Assembly (NCBI GenBank): GCA_015698045.1
Contig: BLAL01000194.1
Location: forward strand, 62,001 to 126,000
Source of the DNA: Rhizophagus clarus
Taxonomy: Eukaryota; Glomeromycota; Glomeromycetes; Glomerales; Glomeraceae
Direction: 5' to 3'
Length of the DNA: 64,000 bases
The position numbers and the translations under genes were made by a program. Positions 11,790-22,969 of this stretch are shown here, in pieces. How positions within the stretch are numbered: position 1 is the stretch's first letter; the number at the start of each line of letters is the position of its first letter. The notes beneath the pieces were generated by a model, which was not told where the DNA came from, ran no database searches, and was given only the letters and a program-made list of their open reading frames with translations.

Positions 11790-12526
11790 TAGGAGGTTTT
11801 ACACTCTGAAGATTCAGAAGATGAGAATACCAATTTTCAAAAAGAAAAAAAAAGGGAATTTTAAAATTGGATAATTTTTCTGAAGTTTACAACAAGAAGG
11901 CCGTATAATTTGAGAATTAAGAGATCTATATAAATATGATTAACATGATGCATGTTTTGTTGATAATGGAAGACATATGAAGCTTACTGTGATGTATCTT
12001 TAATGCTGGGCCAAAGAAATTGTAATTTTTTTTTGTTTTATATTAATTATTAGATAAAACTTCCATTAATATTATTTATTTTTAGATTTGAAGGACTACA
12101 GATAATACATAAATACTAATTTACCCATTTTTTCACAATCTAATAGTGTTAAAACATTTGCGGCTACAACTAATTTTACAACTTCAATACCTATTATTTC
12201 AAATTCAAATTTCAATATAACGCCTTTTTTTTGCTATCTCACCTCAAATGTTTTCATTTATACATAATGCAATTACAAATAATTCACCCAATTCACCATC
12301 AAATATATTGTCTTTTCTAAGACAACCAGTTCCATCCCTTGATGAATTTTTTATTAAATTAGATGAATCATCAGAAGATGGCGAAGAGTTTACTACAAAA
12401 TTCAAGGATATTTTTAATTTCTGTAAATCAGATTTATGATCTTACAGATATGGAATTTGATAATTTAGGTGTGAATAAAATAGGATGGCATAAAGTATTT
12501 AGAGTAGCAGCAAAATGTTATAAATA
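11790..12526 (+). pseudogene. Decayed gene ending in a SAM-like domain
   Basis: Peptide text is preserved in pieces. There is an acidic segment near 11800 (SEDSEDENTNFQKEKKK), then HDACFVDNGRHMKLTVMYL near 11940-12000, then an intron-like AT gap. The last part contains VPSLDEFFIKLDESSEDGEE (12329-12390). After a frame change in the T run near 12410-12420 it continues as ISVNQIYDLTDMEFDNLGVN then KIGWHKVFRVAAK, ending in TAA at 12526. The ending has the helix spacing and the LGV-x-K-x-G-W signature of a sterile-alpha-motif-like domain. The frameshift and internal stops make it non-functional as it stands. It begins immediately outside the candidate CACTA-like element. Confidence 0.6.
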
Positions 12527-12762
12527 ATTTTTTACATTGATCAGATTTTGCTAATTTCAATTACAAATAAGCAAATAATTTGCTTTTAGTATACATAATG
12601 ATAATCGATCAAATTTTTTCTGTAATTGCTAAATCAATAATAAAACAACAAAAATTTTTTATTTAAAAAAAAAATTTTTATTTGTTTACAATATTTTATA
12701 TTACTTACATTATTAAAATATTCAAAAAAAAAAAATACTTCAAATTCTGTCTATAAATTTAT

Positions 12763-13925
12763 TTACATATAAATTGAACCTTTAAAAAATCTTTCAGCCA
12801 TTTGTGGAGTAATTTGAGAATACGCTATCAAAAGAGGATATCTAGAATCATTACATGAATTAACAAAATCTTTATATCTTTTTATAAATGACTTTATAAT
12901 AGAAAAATAGGTTTCAATAGGATTAAAATCAGGTGAATATGGGGATAAAAATTCAACATGACCACTCTTCATCATGGTGAATTTGTGTATTATCAAGTAC
13001 AAGAACACTTGTTCATTAGGGTATACGTTCATCTGTGGTACCTAATATAAAAAAAAATAAATTAATTATTATAATTATTGTAATAATAATAAATGATAAA
13101 TAAAATTTATAATTCAACATACTATGTTTGAAATAACAAATTTCTTAAATCTTTCTTTAGTGCAATTGCTTTCTATTATATCTACAGTAATAATGCCCTG
13201 TAAAGATAAAGCAGGCAATATTGTATATTGTGTTTTTTGTACAAATATATTTTTTTTAGTTGCAAATATATTTTTAAGGGAGTATCCATAACCCTGTGAT
13301 AAAGAGCGCTCATCTTTAGTAGCTTCATCCATAAGTATAAGCTGTTCAGGCTTATAATCACGTCCAATTTTTGCAATAAAAGTACTTCTAAGAAGTTCAT
13401 TTCATTCATATGCTGCCCGATGTAACTGTATAAATAAAATTAAGTTGCAATAAACATAAATTTATATAATATAATTTAGAAATAAATTTGAAAATTCTTA
13501 CTTTTTTCCTGCTAATTCCACAATACACTAAAGATCTCCAAAGAATTGGGATTGAAACTAATTTTCCTGTTTGTAATTCAAGTTCACCCACTAATTCGTC
13601 TAAATACCAATCTACCTTATCTTTAACTAATTCTTGTAGTATCTAAAATTAATAATATAATAAATATTAGTTAAAGGTATAAAAAAATATATTCTATCTC
13701 TTTCTTTATTTACAATTATCTTTATTTCATTTCTAGTTAACGTTTTACGATATCCTGGTAGTTTCTGCCAAGGATTCACTACAGTTTCCCATTGCACATA
13801 TATTTGTAAGACTTTATCAATAATACATTTGCTTATATGTAATAACTTAGCAATTTTTTTCAATTATGACCATCATAATAAAGATAAACAATTCTCCACT
13901 TCAAATCTTCAGAAAAAGCATGAGC
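12763..13925 (-). pseudogene. Tc1/mariner-type DDE transposase, decayed
   Basis: Read on the minus strand from 13925, the pieces occur in transposase order. They are an HTH-like start (AHAFSEDLKWRIVYLYYDG, then a stop, then KKIAKLLHISKCIIDKVLQI), a second helix region with GELELQTGKLVSIPILWRSL, and LILMDEATKDERSLSQGYGY with the first catalytic Asp. The C-terminal signature is VEFLSPYSPDFNPIETYFSI, whose Glu is the last catalytic acid. The pieces occupy different frames and are separated by stops and AT gaps, so the gene is dead unless some gaps are introns. I found no convincing TA-flanked inverted repeats around it. Confidence 0.75.
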
Positions 13926-14578
13926 TATTAGGAAAAAAATATACTATTTTTTAAAAGTAAAAAATTGCAAATTTCAAGTGAAGAAACTGTCAAATATCAC
14001 ATAATAACTTGGCTTAAAACTCAAATAGAAGCTCAAAACAAATATACCAATAAAAATAGTACTAAAGAATCTTGAATAATCGCAAAGAAAAGACATGTTT
14101 AATTTAAGAGATTTAAAATATCAAAAAAAATTTTTTTTTTGATGATCGATATTACATATACCATTTTGAAAATGGCAATAATTCAAATTCTATATCAAAT
14201 AAAAATATTAATATTTTGCAAATATTACCTAATGATAATGCTATTTATGATATAATTAAAATAGCATATAATGATGCAACTGAATTTATTAAAGTGTTAG
14301 AAATTAAACTATTAAATAATAAAATAATTTCATATTTTTATATTTCAATATTATATCACTCAATGGTAATTTCCAATCTTTTAAATAATAATAATGATTT
14401 TAATATAGATAATGTTAGTGGATTTAATTTTAATAGAAAAGAAATTAATTTGGATGATTTGAATGAAAATTTTTTTACCAGTGCAACTTCGATAAAATTA
14501 GAATCGAATAAAGTATCTGAACTTTTAAATTCATTAAAAACAGAATTAGATTATACTAACATACCAATCATTTGCTAA
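13926..14578 (+). CDS. Hypothetical fragment, Asn/Ile-rich
   Basis: An open stretch from about 14130 to a stop at 14576-14578 contains YHFENGNNSNSISNKN, ILPNDNAIYDIIKIAYNDAT and LLNSLKTELDYTNIP. It has a plausible mix of charged and hydrophobic residues, with no ATG near its start (the first in-frame Met is internal). An earlier piece in another frame near 13975-14070 reads SSEETVKYHIITWLKTQIEA. Together they could be exons of one hypothetical or element-borne gene. I do not recognise the family. Confidence 0.3.
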
Positions 14579-16329
14579 AGTCATCTTAAATCTGTTACAG
14601 AATTACATTGCTGAATTTTGTCTTTGTATATATCAATTATAACATATGAACTTAATTTTTCATTATTTTATATTTTGTTAATAATTTCACCACTTTTTCA
14701 TCAGATTCTATTTTAGAAAAAAATTTTTCTGTATCATTTAAATTATTTTTTTCATCTAAAATATTTTGTTAAGCAAATTTTTTTAAATTTACAAATGTGT
14801 TAAATTTAATTCAAATAAAGATTTATTATTATCTATTATATTATTTTCATTCTCACTATAAAAAATTTCATTTTTGTCTTTCAAATTTTCTCTAAATCTT
14901 TTTCTTCTTCTAAATCTTTATATTTATTATAAGTTTTATTTTCATTTATTAATAAGTCTTCGTCTAATAATTCTGTTAAGTTAAATGTACTTTCAAAAAG
15001 ATTTAAAGCTACAAAAAAAGGTTTTTTTTTAATTTTTTAAATAAAAAAATTTATGAGTATTATTAGTCTTAATTTTAAAGTTTAAAATTACTCACTATAT
15101 TTAGTAAAAGCTGTGTTTTTCTTATTTTCCATTATTTTAATAAAAAAAAATATACCAACTTCAAATAGAGATTTAATCTAAATAATAGTGAAACAAAAAA
15201 TTTTTTTAATAGTTTTATAGAAATGGTTAATGAGTTTTATTTTTATTTTTAAAGTTAATGTATTATGTTATACAAATATAATGTTATATATAACCTGTAT
15301 TTTTTCAATTTTAAACTAGAATTATAATTTTGACTGGTATTATGATTTAATAATCGGCATCTTTAGCCAATTTAACTAATTTTGGCCAGCTTTAAATATT
15401 ATATTATATATGTTATATACTTGAAGATAATACTATGCTAAAATTTTTATTCTAGTAAGCGTATTAAAAAAAATTTGCCTTTAATTTATGTGATATTTTC
15501 AATGATTGAGATATATTTTTTTAATTTTTTTTTTTATTTTTTTATTCCTTTTTTTTCTTATTTTATTAAAAAATAAAACTTTATTTTTTTTATATTAAAT
15601 TTCTATTTTTTATAAACTATCAAACTCTTATAAATTAAAATAAATATAAACTTATATAATAAAAATTTATGATTTTTTTTCCTTTTAGCTACCACTTTAT
15701 TATGATAACCTATCTTATAAGTAAGTGGAATCTTCCTTTGTTCTCTAAAAATCAGCTATTTTTGGTACATTTCTTCTTTTAAACTATAAATTAGACAATA
15801 ATTGCTAAAATTTCCATCAGAAATTACTGGAATTCTATTATAATTAAATTCTTGATTAGTGATATAAATTTATGAAATTTATGTATAAAGTATAAATTGT
15901 TTTATTTTATTGGTTTAAAATGTAATAATAGTAAATTTTTAAAAGCAAAATCAAAGTTTATCATATTATTCTGAATTTTTTATTATACACTGTATTATTT
16001 GCGAAATTTTATTTAAAGCAGTTTATAGGAAAATCTATTATATTACAAATTTGTTATATGCTATTTAAATAAATTGCAAAAAGGATTTTGTACAAAAATT
16101 AATTTATCTTGTTATATTAAAATTCTCACGTTTTTGCGATCATCACTGTTGCGTAAACTGCTAAACTGCGGTAAATGCAAGTATCGATAATTTAACCATT
16201 TTTAACGTTAATTTATTTTGTACCACAAACAATACTTTGCACAATCGTTTATTGAACATAAATAAATATTCCTGCTCTTTTTTTTAATTTTTTTTTTTTT
16301 ATTTCTTTAGCGTTTTTTTTTCCTCAACT
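14579..16329. other. AT-rich intergenic; possible minus-strand debris
   Basis: On the minus strand a short ATG frame at 15133 (MENKKNTAFTKYSE) and a piece near 14880-15000 (ELLDEDLLINENKTYNKYKD) suggest remains of a small acidic gene, but the frames do not join convincingly. From 15150 to 16329 I see only A/T-rich sequence. The last 200 bases presumably include the promoter of the F-box gene. A T-rich tract lies just upstream of its ATG. Confidence 0.4.
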
Positions 16330-18060
16330 ATGTTGTTAATGCAAGTTCCGCGAGAAATTCATTTATCAATTATAGAAACAGGCGATTTATCAATAAATGA
16401 ATTAAAATCACTTTCATTTACATGTCGTCATTTTGCGCATATTTGTCTTGCCGAAATTTGGAAATCGAGAAAATTCATAGAAAACGCCTCATTAACAAAG
16501 TTTCGTGATACACTATCAAATAATCCATTAATATCTTATGGAGATTTTATAATAAAGATACAAGTGGATGAATTGGATAAAACACCTCAAATATCTATTG
16601 ATGCTGAATTAATCAAATTTTTTGCCCAAAAATGTGGGAATCTTAAAGAATTAATGTTAAGATTTTCACAAAAAAAGAGGAAAAATAGAGCAAGTTTACT
16701 TCCATTTGAGTTGCTTGGTGACCGATTAATTAATTTATCGATGGTTGCTTATCATCATTTGGATGATTATGATGATTATGATGCACATGATGAACAAGAA
16801 GAGAACGAAAAGAATGGAGAGATCAAAATCACAGAATTATCTTCATTGGTAAACGGTGGACAACAAATTATAAAACAAATGTATAATTATTATTATAAAC
16901 CCAAAGTAGAATTTCACGATGCGTTAAGTGAGACCGTTAAATTAGAATTTCGCGATGCGTTAAGTGAGATCGTTAAATTAGGAAATGTGAAGAGTATTCG
17001 ATTATATTGTCCAAGGATGACCGAAAAAGTGTGGGAGTGGTATGTAAATTTGAACTCAACATACTGTATTTTTTTTTTTTTTTTTTTTTTAAAAAAAGTA
17101 AGTTTTATCAAAATTTTGTCTCTCTTTTATTTAATAATAAGTTTTACGAGAAATGCGGCAGATTCTTTACAGGCGATAAGAATAACATTGAATAGTTCAA
17201 CAATAATAGTACGAGATCCATCAATAATAGTATCTTTATTTGGGAAATATTGTAAAAATTTAAGAACCTTTGACATAGATACATTTAATATACGAATTTC
17301 AAAAGAATCAACGTTATTAATGTTGGAAAATTGTAAAAAATTAGAAACTTTAGATATTTCAGCATCGAGTGAAATAGCTCCTTTATTGTATAAATCACAA
17401 TCTATTAATTCATTATATTTATCATATCCACAAGAAGGAAATGATTTAAATCAAATTAAAGAAATGATGGAAAATTTAACAAGATTATCATTCTTAAAAA
17501 TTGATGGTAAATGTAATCTTTCATTTTTAGAAAATTTTCCAAACTTAGATTATTTATCGATTGGAGATTTTGCTAAGTTGAATGATGATGGGTTTTTAAA
17601 CATATCAAAATCAAAAATAACGGAATTAATATTGATCAAAACACCACAGATATCGGATGAAGCATTAGGCATGTTGAGTTCAATGCCAACATTAATTAAA
17701 TTTAATATTAGAGATCGTCTCCCTAATGTAACACAAAAAGGTTGGATTAATTTAGTTAAAAGACCTGCTGGTTTCCCATCGTGGCGTGTAATAACCATTG
17801 ATGATGGAAGACTAATTAGTCCTGAATTTTTTAAAATATTAGATCATTCTCATCATAATTTAGAGTCTTTAAGGATTAGAGGTTTCAGTTATGATAATTT
17901 ACTAAAAGATGATTCTTTTAATAATTTAAAATTTAAAGAAGCATGGTTTTATTGTAAAAAAAAATCTACAATTCCTGTTATTCGTTGGCCTATTAAATAT
18001 AAGGCTAAAAGACCTCCTAATGTCAGAGAAGCTTATGATGGTTACGAGGGAGGTTATTAA
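16330..18060 (+). CDS. F-box/leucine-rich-repeat-like protein
   Basis: The predicted role is a substrate adaptor of an SCF ubiquitin ligase. Residues about 4-50 form the F-box (VPREIHLSIIETGDLSINEL then KSLSFTCRHFAHICLAEIW), the Skp1-binding element. The rest shows irregular leucine-rich repeats of the LxxLxIxx type found in fungal F-box proteins. The frame is open throughout (576 codons), but 17040-17141 has a proper donor (G|GTATGT) and acceptor (AATAATAAG) and encodes only Phe/Lys/Ile-rich text across a 20-T run. I take it as a 102-bp intron, giving a 542-aa product from 16330-17039 joined to 17142-18060. A 36-bp tandem duplication at 16909-16980 repeats 12 residues (EFxDALSExVKL). The target is unknown. 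Confidence 0.85.
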   Translation: MLLMQVPREIHLSIIETGDLSINELKSLSFTCRHFAHICLAEIWKSRKFIENASLTKFRDTLSNNPLISYGDFIIKIQVDELDKTPQISIDAELIKFFAQKCGNLKELMLRFSQKKRKNRASLLPFELLGDRLINLSMVAYHHLDDYDDYDAHDEQEENEKNGEIKITELSSLVNGGQQIIKQMYNYYYKPKVEFHDALSETVKLEFRDALSEIVKLGNVKSIRLYCPRMTEKVWEWYVNLNSTYCIFFFFFFLKKVSFIKILSLFYLIISFTRNAADSLQAIRITLNSSTIIVRDPSIIVSLFGKYCKNLRTFDIDTFNIRISKESTLLMLENCKKLETLDISASSEIAPLLYKSQSINSLYLSYPQEGNDLNQIKEMMENLTRLSFLKIDGKCNLSFLENFPNLDYLSIGDFAKLNDDGFLNISKSKITELILIKTPQISDEALGMLSSMPTLIKFNIRDRLPNVTQKGWINLVKRPAGFPSWRVITIDDGRLISPEFFKILDHSHHNLESLRIRGFSYDNLLKDDSFNNLKFKEAWFYCKKKSTIPVIRWPIKYKAKRPPNVREAYDGYEGGY

Positions 18061-18446
18061 AAAAGACCAGTAGAATGAAAAAGCAGAATTTTTTTTTTTT
18101 AATTTAATTTTTTAAATTTTATTTTGTGAGATCATTAATTTATTATTAATTATTATATTATTGTTCATAGATTTATATCTATTTAAAGTTTCGTTGACGT
18201 ATTTAATATCGTTTTTTTTTAAATAAACTTTTTTGTGCGCTCACTTAAATATGATGTAAGATAAACAAAAAGAGGAAAGATGTTCAAACTTATTAAACTT
18301 ATTTATATTACCAAGCTACTAAAAAAGTTAGCACAAATCTTTACATCATTAATCGTCATTAATTACAAACCTCGCGGTGAATTTACTTAAATATAAAAGG
18401 ATCGATCCCTTTTCAAGTCCGACTTTTGAAATAAAAAAAAAAAAAA
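18061..18446. other. Intergenic between F-box and SMP genes
   Basis: This is a 386-bp spacer holding the F-box 3' region and the SMP gene promoter, with A/T-rich sequence and no further frame. A purine-rich A run lies immediately before the SMP ATG. Confidence 0.5.
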
Positions 18447-18925
18447 ATGTCTCAACAAAGTACAGGAAAACCTAACGTAGAAGCTTTAGAAAATGCTGCT
18501 TCGGTAATTCAACGTGAGGAACAAAAGTTGGCAGGACAAAATTTACCGAAAGGAGCTGGTATATATTTTCACTTTTTTTTTCGACTTGGCACTCTAAAAT
18601 TAAAATGAATTATTTTATTTATAGCCTCAAAAGCGAAATCTTTAGCTGATAAAGCGGCGAATATGTATGATGAACCCAATACTACTACCATTAATGAGAA
18701 AATTAATCCTAAAGACATAGATGATGCTGCACGTACCATTCAACGTGAAGAATCTAAATTATGTGAGGGTGAAACTCCAGCAGGTGGTGCAGGTATAATA
18801 AGTCATAACCTCATTAATTTTACTATCCATTATTATATTTTAATTAATAATCTATTTGTATAGCTGCCGCTGCTCAATCTTTTGCTGCTAGAGTTGGCCG
18901 AGGAGAAGATCCCACTAAAGGATAA
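18447..18925 (+). CDS. SMP-domain (seed maturation protein-like) protein
   Basis: The gene has three exons: 18447-18558, 18625-18792 and 18864-18925, with GT-AG introns that join in frame to give 113 aa. The protein contains two SMP-type repeats: VEALENAASVIQREEQKLAG then KGAASKAKSLADKAA, and PKDIDDAARTIQREESKLCE then GGAAAAQSFAARVGRGEDP. In plants this family (LEA group SMP) accumulates in desiccating seeds, and fungal members are small, hydrophilic and Ala-rich. No signal peptide or membrane segment is visible, so a soluble cytosolic or nuclear protein is expected. A role in stress or spore dormancy is inference from the family. Splice phases (1 and 1) and the internal repeat make the model strong. 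Confidence 0.9.
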
Positions 18926-19662
18926 TTATTGAGTGATATGTAATTTATTGGAATAAATAATTTTATTTATAGTATTTGACTCAAAATTAGTTATTTGTTA
19001 TTATTTATTGTTGTGTTAATTGATAAAACAAGCTAAAATTATAGCTCATAATAATAAATATTTGTGATCTCCCGTTACAATATATTATATAAAAGATGTA
19101 TCTAATTGTTAGTGTACCGTAAAAAATATCAATATCGGATATGTACAGGGTTATTTTAGTAATGGGGAGCGGATATTTTTGGTAGAAGAGGTTGTGCTAA
19201 TTTCCTGTTACAGGTCTTGGAAGATCCTCACATATAAAATAAGTGATTTTTTAATCTCTATAGATAAGGGACGCAAACAAAATTTCACATAAATTTGCGA
19301 TGGCAGATAATATTAAATTTTATTAAAAAAGAAAAAATTAAGCCTAAACCCGAATCTAGTTTAATAAAATTATAACTAGTGTGAGACTGATAGATCGTTA
19401 TGCTATTATGGAAACTAATCTTGCGAACGAGTTTAACTAAAAGTATAAAACAAGTAAATTTAATTTGAGTATTATTTTATAAATTTATTTTTTATGTTTC
19501 TCGTTGGTGATTTAATATTATCGTTATCAAGACTTTCTGATCGTCAAGTGTGCCAAAGTACGTTATGACAAATAAAAGGTATTTATTTATTCTTAAATAT
19601 TTATAAAAATAATAAAAAGAAAAAATTCATTGCGTACATCTTTTTTAACATTTCAGCCACTT
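18926..19662. other. Intergenic, convergent gene ends
   Basis: This is a spacer between the SMP gene (+) and the membrane-protein gene (-), so it holds both 3' ends. It contains AT-rich DNA and one more complex patch at 19120-19300 that is not open in any frame. Confidence 0.5.
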
Positions 19663-21267
19663 CTATTTAACAGATAATCCAGCAACTCTTAAAAATTTCT
19701 CACGATTATATCTAATCGTAGATAAATAAGAATGAATTTGTTCATATTCATCGTGATTAAAACTTCTATCTTTTAAAATTCTAGCAAAATCTTCTTTTAA
19801 TTTTATGAAAATATAACCGATTACTATATTATTTTCCTTTAATTTTTTTAATTTAAATTTGATACTTTGTAAATTCTTAAAATTATCAAATATAATTGTT
19901 GAAACTGTTTCAAAAAATTTTTTATACGTTCCATCATCATTTGATATATCATTTAATACATTTTTGAAATTCTTTTGTAATTGATTCAATCCTTTTTCCA
20001 TGTTCGTTATTTGTTGTAAAAAATCTTCCTTATTACTAAATTTATCCAAATATCTATTTAATAATGAATAATAAGAACCAAATTCAGTTTCATTAATTTC
20101 ATATTCTCTTTCCATAAATATGAACGAAAATAATCGATCAAATAATGAATCAGTTTTGTCGAATAAAACTTTTTTAATATTAAGTTCTTTTAACTTCCAC
20201 AATGTATTACCGTAATAATCTAATGACATTTCATACGAAATTCTTGTTTTTGACGTTAATTCTTGTAAATTTAGAGTATTTATTAATATTTTTCTATTGG
20301 ATGTCAGAACCTTGTTTGAATTTCGTGTTAGATCAATTATTGATATCTCGGATTGTTTTAGTTCATTTAACGCTTCAAAATAAAGTATGTTATGTTAATA
20401 AAGAAGAAATACAATTGAATAGTAATTAATATTGAAATAACTTACAGATATTAAAACTATTGATTTCTTTTTCCAAATCTATAAGTAATTTAATTTTGTC
20501 CTCAAAAATAGGAGACTCATCTTCAAAAGACTTGTAAAATCGATTATTAATTAATAATGAATAATACTATCAGGTATATTAAATATTATTTACCTTCATA
20601 TTAAGAACAAAAGCACTTAAAAAAGTGGCAAAGGCGATAATAGCGATCATCGACAAATAATTATCGTAATAACTAAAAGATTCTTTAAATTTCTTTTTAT
20701 CTTTGATACTTTTAATGCTACCAATAACACTTGAACTGCTCTTAGAATCTAATTATTATGTATAAAGATTAGTGTACAGTTTATTTAAAAATTTATAATC
20801 AAAAAATTTAAATTTTTACCTTTAATCCCTTTCAATTGTACAGTAAATTTTAATCGATGTAACAAAATTTCATTACCTACTTCTTCAACTTCCGCATCAA
20901 ATTCTTTCAAAAAATCATTACCTAACCTAAACTCAATTCTTTCGTCTTTATCTTCACCTTCGATCTCTTTTACAACCAAAATTTTTTTTAAAGTAATATC
21001 AAATTTTTCGATACCAATTAAAATATGAAAGTCAACAAGAATTCCTTCAACATTATCATAATCTAAATTATGATATTGTTGTTCAAAAGAAGATTTGGTT
21101 AAATGTTTAATTGAATATTTTGTGATATCATTTTGATGTTTTCTCAGTCTGTTTAAAGATATAATAGAATTTTCTTGCGAAAGATCTAAAATACCATAAG
21201 ATGGTTGTGAATTTGATGAAATATTAAAATATTGATATTGAAATTCATATTTCTTAATATCAGGCAT
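19663..21267 (-). CDS. Single-pass membrane protein with coiled-coil tail, unknown family
   Basis: Exons on the minus strand are 21267-20820, 20748-20594, 20530-20446 and 20372-19663. All junctions are GT-AG and phases fit, giving 465 aa. Residues 1-150 form a mixed beta-rich region opening MPDIKKYEFQYQYFNISSNS. Exon 2 has a basic stretch (SIKSIKDKKKFKES) and then one hydrophobic segment, about residues 182-199 (LSMIAIIAFATFLSAFVL). The remaining 265 residues are charged and helical with heptad-like Leu/Ile spacing. There is no signal peptide, so orientation in the membrane is unknown. Decayed copies of its N-terminal exon lie at 39430-39600 and 41950-42157, so it belongs to a duplicated block. 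I do not recognise the family. Confidence 0.8.
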
Positions 21268-21956
21268 TTTTTTTTTTTTTTGTCGCGTATGATAGTATGA
21301 AAAAGAACGATTAAAGAAAAAAAAACTTAATAGGTAAAAAGCGTGTATATATATATACACTAGGGTAAACAATAGAATTTAAATAAGAATATTCGTAATG
21401 CATCTCATCTCATGAAATATGCATAATCAGTGCAGACTACATAATTAAACTACATGATCTATAGTCGTACAATTTAATATTAATATGGATAAGATTAAAC
21501 TCTTCCGAAACTCAAACTTAAAACTTTCTAAACTGTTTATATTCAAAGTTTATTTTTAGGTAATACTAAATCACGTGAATGACTTTGGATACAAACAAAG
21601 AATAAATTTATTACAGTATAAATGAATTCAGTTAATTCAGTTGACGAAATTTAAATATAAATGAAAATAAATCGTTTAATTAACCGATTAAGACAGCTGG
21701 CTCAGGTATCTCAAAAACCAGTTGATCGATTTAAATTATCCGAGCCACAATTCTGATCGATCTATGTGTTTAATAAGATAAACTAATTGAAATTATAATT
21801 ATTTGAATAAATACCTTTTCCTGTATGAACTTGTCTATTTTCACTGTTGATCGCGAGATTGAAAGAAAATGAATCATGTCTGTGAGAAAATAAAATAGTT
21901 CAATTGTATTCTATAAACTGTATATGCTGTTAAATGAGGGAAAAGTTTTCTTATAT
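21268..21956. other. Upstream region with a small RBR-gene relic
   Basis: The sequence upstream of the membrane-protein gene includes TTTTTAGGTAATACTAAATC and a CACGTGAATGACT motif; both are echoed near 42320-42360 and partly near 39370. At 21811-21890, ACCTTTTCCTGTATGAA and GATCGCGAG match part of the RBR relics at 40340 and 42930. This shows that the same gene order (membrane protein, then RBR) once existed here. Confidence 0.5.
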
Positions 21957-22060
21957 TTCAAGATATGCGTCACGTGAAGTACATTTATATAGTACTTTGT
22001 CAAAATATTTAATTCACGCTTTCTACCTTTTTCCAATTCACGTTCTTTTGTAAACGCGCA
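21957..22060. repeat. Duplicated block edge, copy 1
   Basis: The stretch from TCAAGATATGCGTCA to CCAATTCACGTTC is repeated, with small gaps, at 32918-33000. It marks the left part of the duplicated region that also contains the zinc-finger relics. A weaker echo occurs near 41500-41540. Confidence 0.6.
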
Positions 22061-22885
22061 TTTTTAAAGATTATAATCTAGAATATTTAATTATTTTAAT
22101 TATTTTAATTTAGTTATTTTAACCATGATTTTATTATTATTTTTATTATCATACAGTACTTACCCTATGAGAGTATTACAGTAAATAAGGGCATTCTCAA
22201 GCACCTAACTACTCAATGGATCGGAAATGAAATTTTAATTAGTCGGTTGCAAATTTTCATAGAGTTTGCTCTGATTGTCCAATATATCCTAATTTGTAGG
22301 TAGTAATAGACCAGTTCAAATTGTTTTTTTGATTAGGTTGATCGCTCTAAACATCACAATTCCTTAATAGGCTTCCTTGTAAATATAGATTTATATTAGC
22401 TGGCAGTAAATAAATAATATTACTAAAAGGAGATAATTCATGTTGTTTACCATGAATTATCAACTAAGAATTTTTTTAAGATGAAAATACATTAATTACT
22501 TAATTTTTCAAATAATCAAGCAGAATCTGTTTTCGTATTTGTGGCTAAACAACACTTAAATTTTAATTTTAACCCTTGTAATTTTCTTGTAATTTTAATA
22601 TTCACTTTGTATGATTTTATACAGTATACCTCATTTATTTATTATCTGCTATTTATATTTGTTTTGTTAGCATTATATTGGCAACTGAAATCATCAAGAA
22701 TTCTTGTGCAGGGACCTGTAATAGGAACTAAAAAATCAAAAAGTTGTTCTTTCATGACAGCCTTATATATCATTATATGTAGAATAATATTCCATTTATC
22801 TGTATAATAGCAAGTGATAATGTATATACGTACTGTAGATATACAAGAACTGCTTTTTTTTTATTGTCATATCAATTTGGTCTAA

Positions 22886-22927
<42 letters not shown>

Positions 22928-22960
22928 TGTAACAGTTAAATACTCAATTTTTTCATATTA
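22061..22960. other. Intergenic with long poly-A run
   Basis: No gene is supported. A frame at 22541-22807 begins with GTG, is hydrophobic by composition, and has no recognisable domain. An uninterrupted A run of about 33 bases lies near 22889-22922, just before the first zinc-finger relic. It may be a retroposition tail or a simple expansion, and I see no matching target duplication. Confidence 0.5.
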
Positions 22961-22969
22961 ATCCAATAA

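Noticed and set aside
22541-22807. 88-codon plus-strand frame
   Set aside because: It starts at GTG, has no domain, and its hydrophobic composition is explained by base composition.
22889-22922. 33-base A run as the tail of another retrocopy
   Set aside because: No flanking direct repeat or transcript-like body could be defined. A simple expansion is equally likely.
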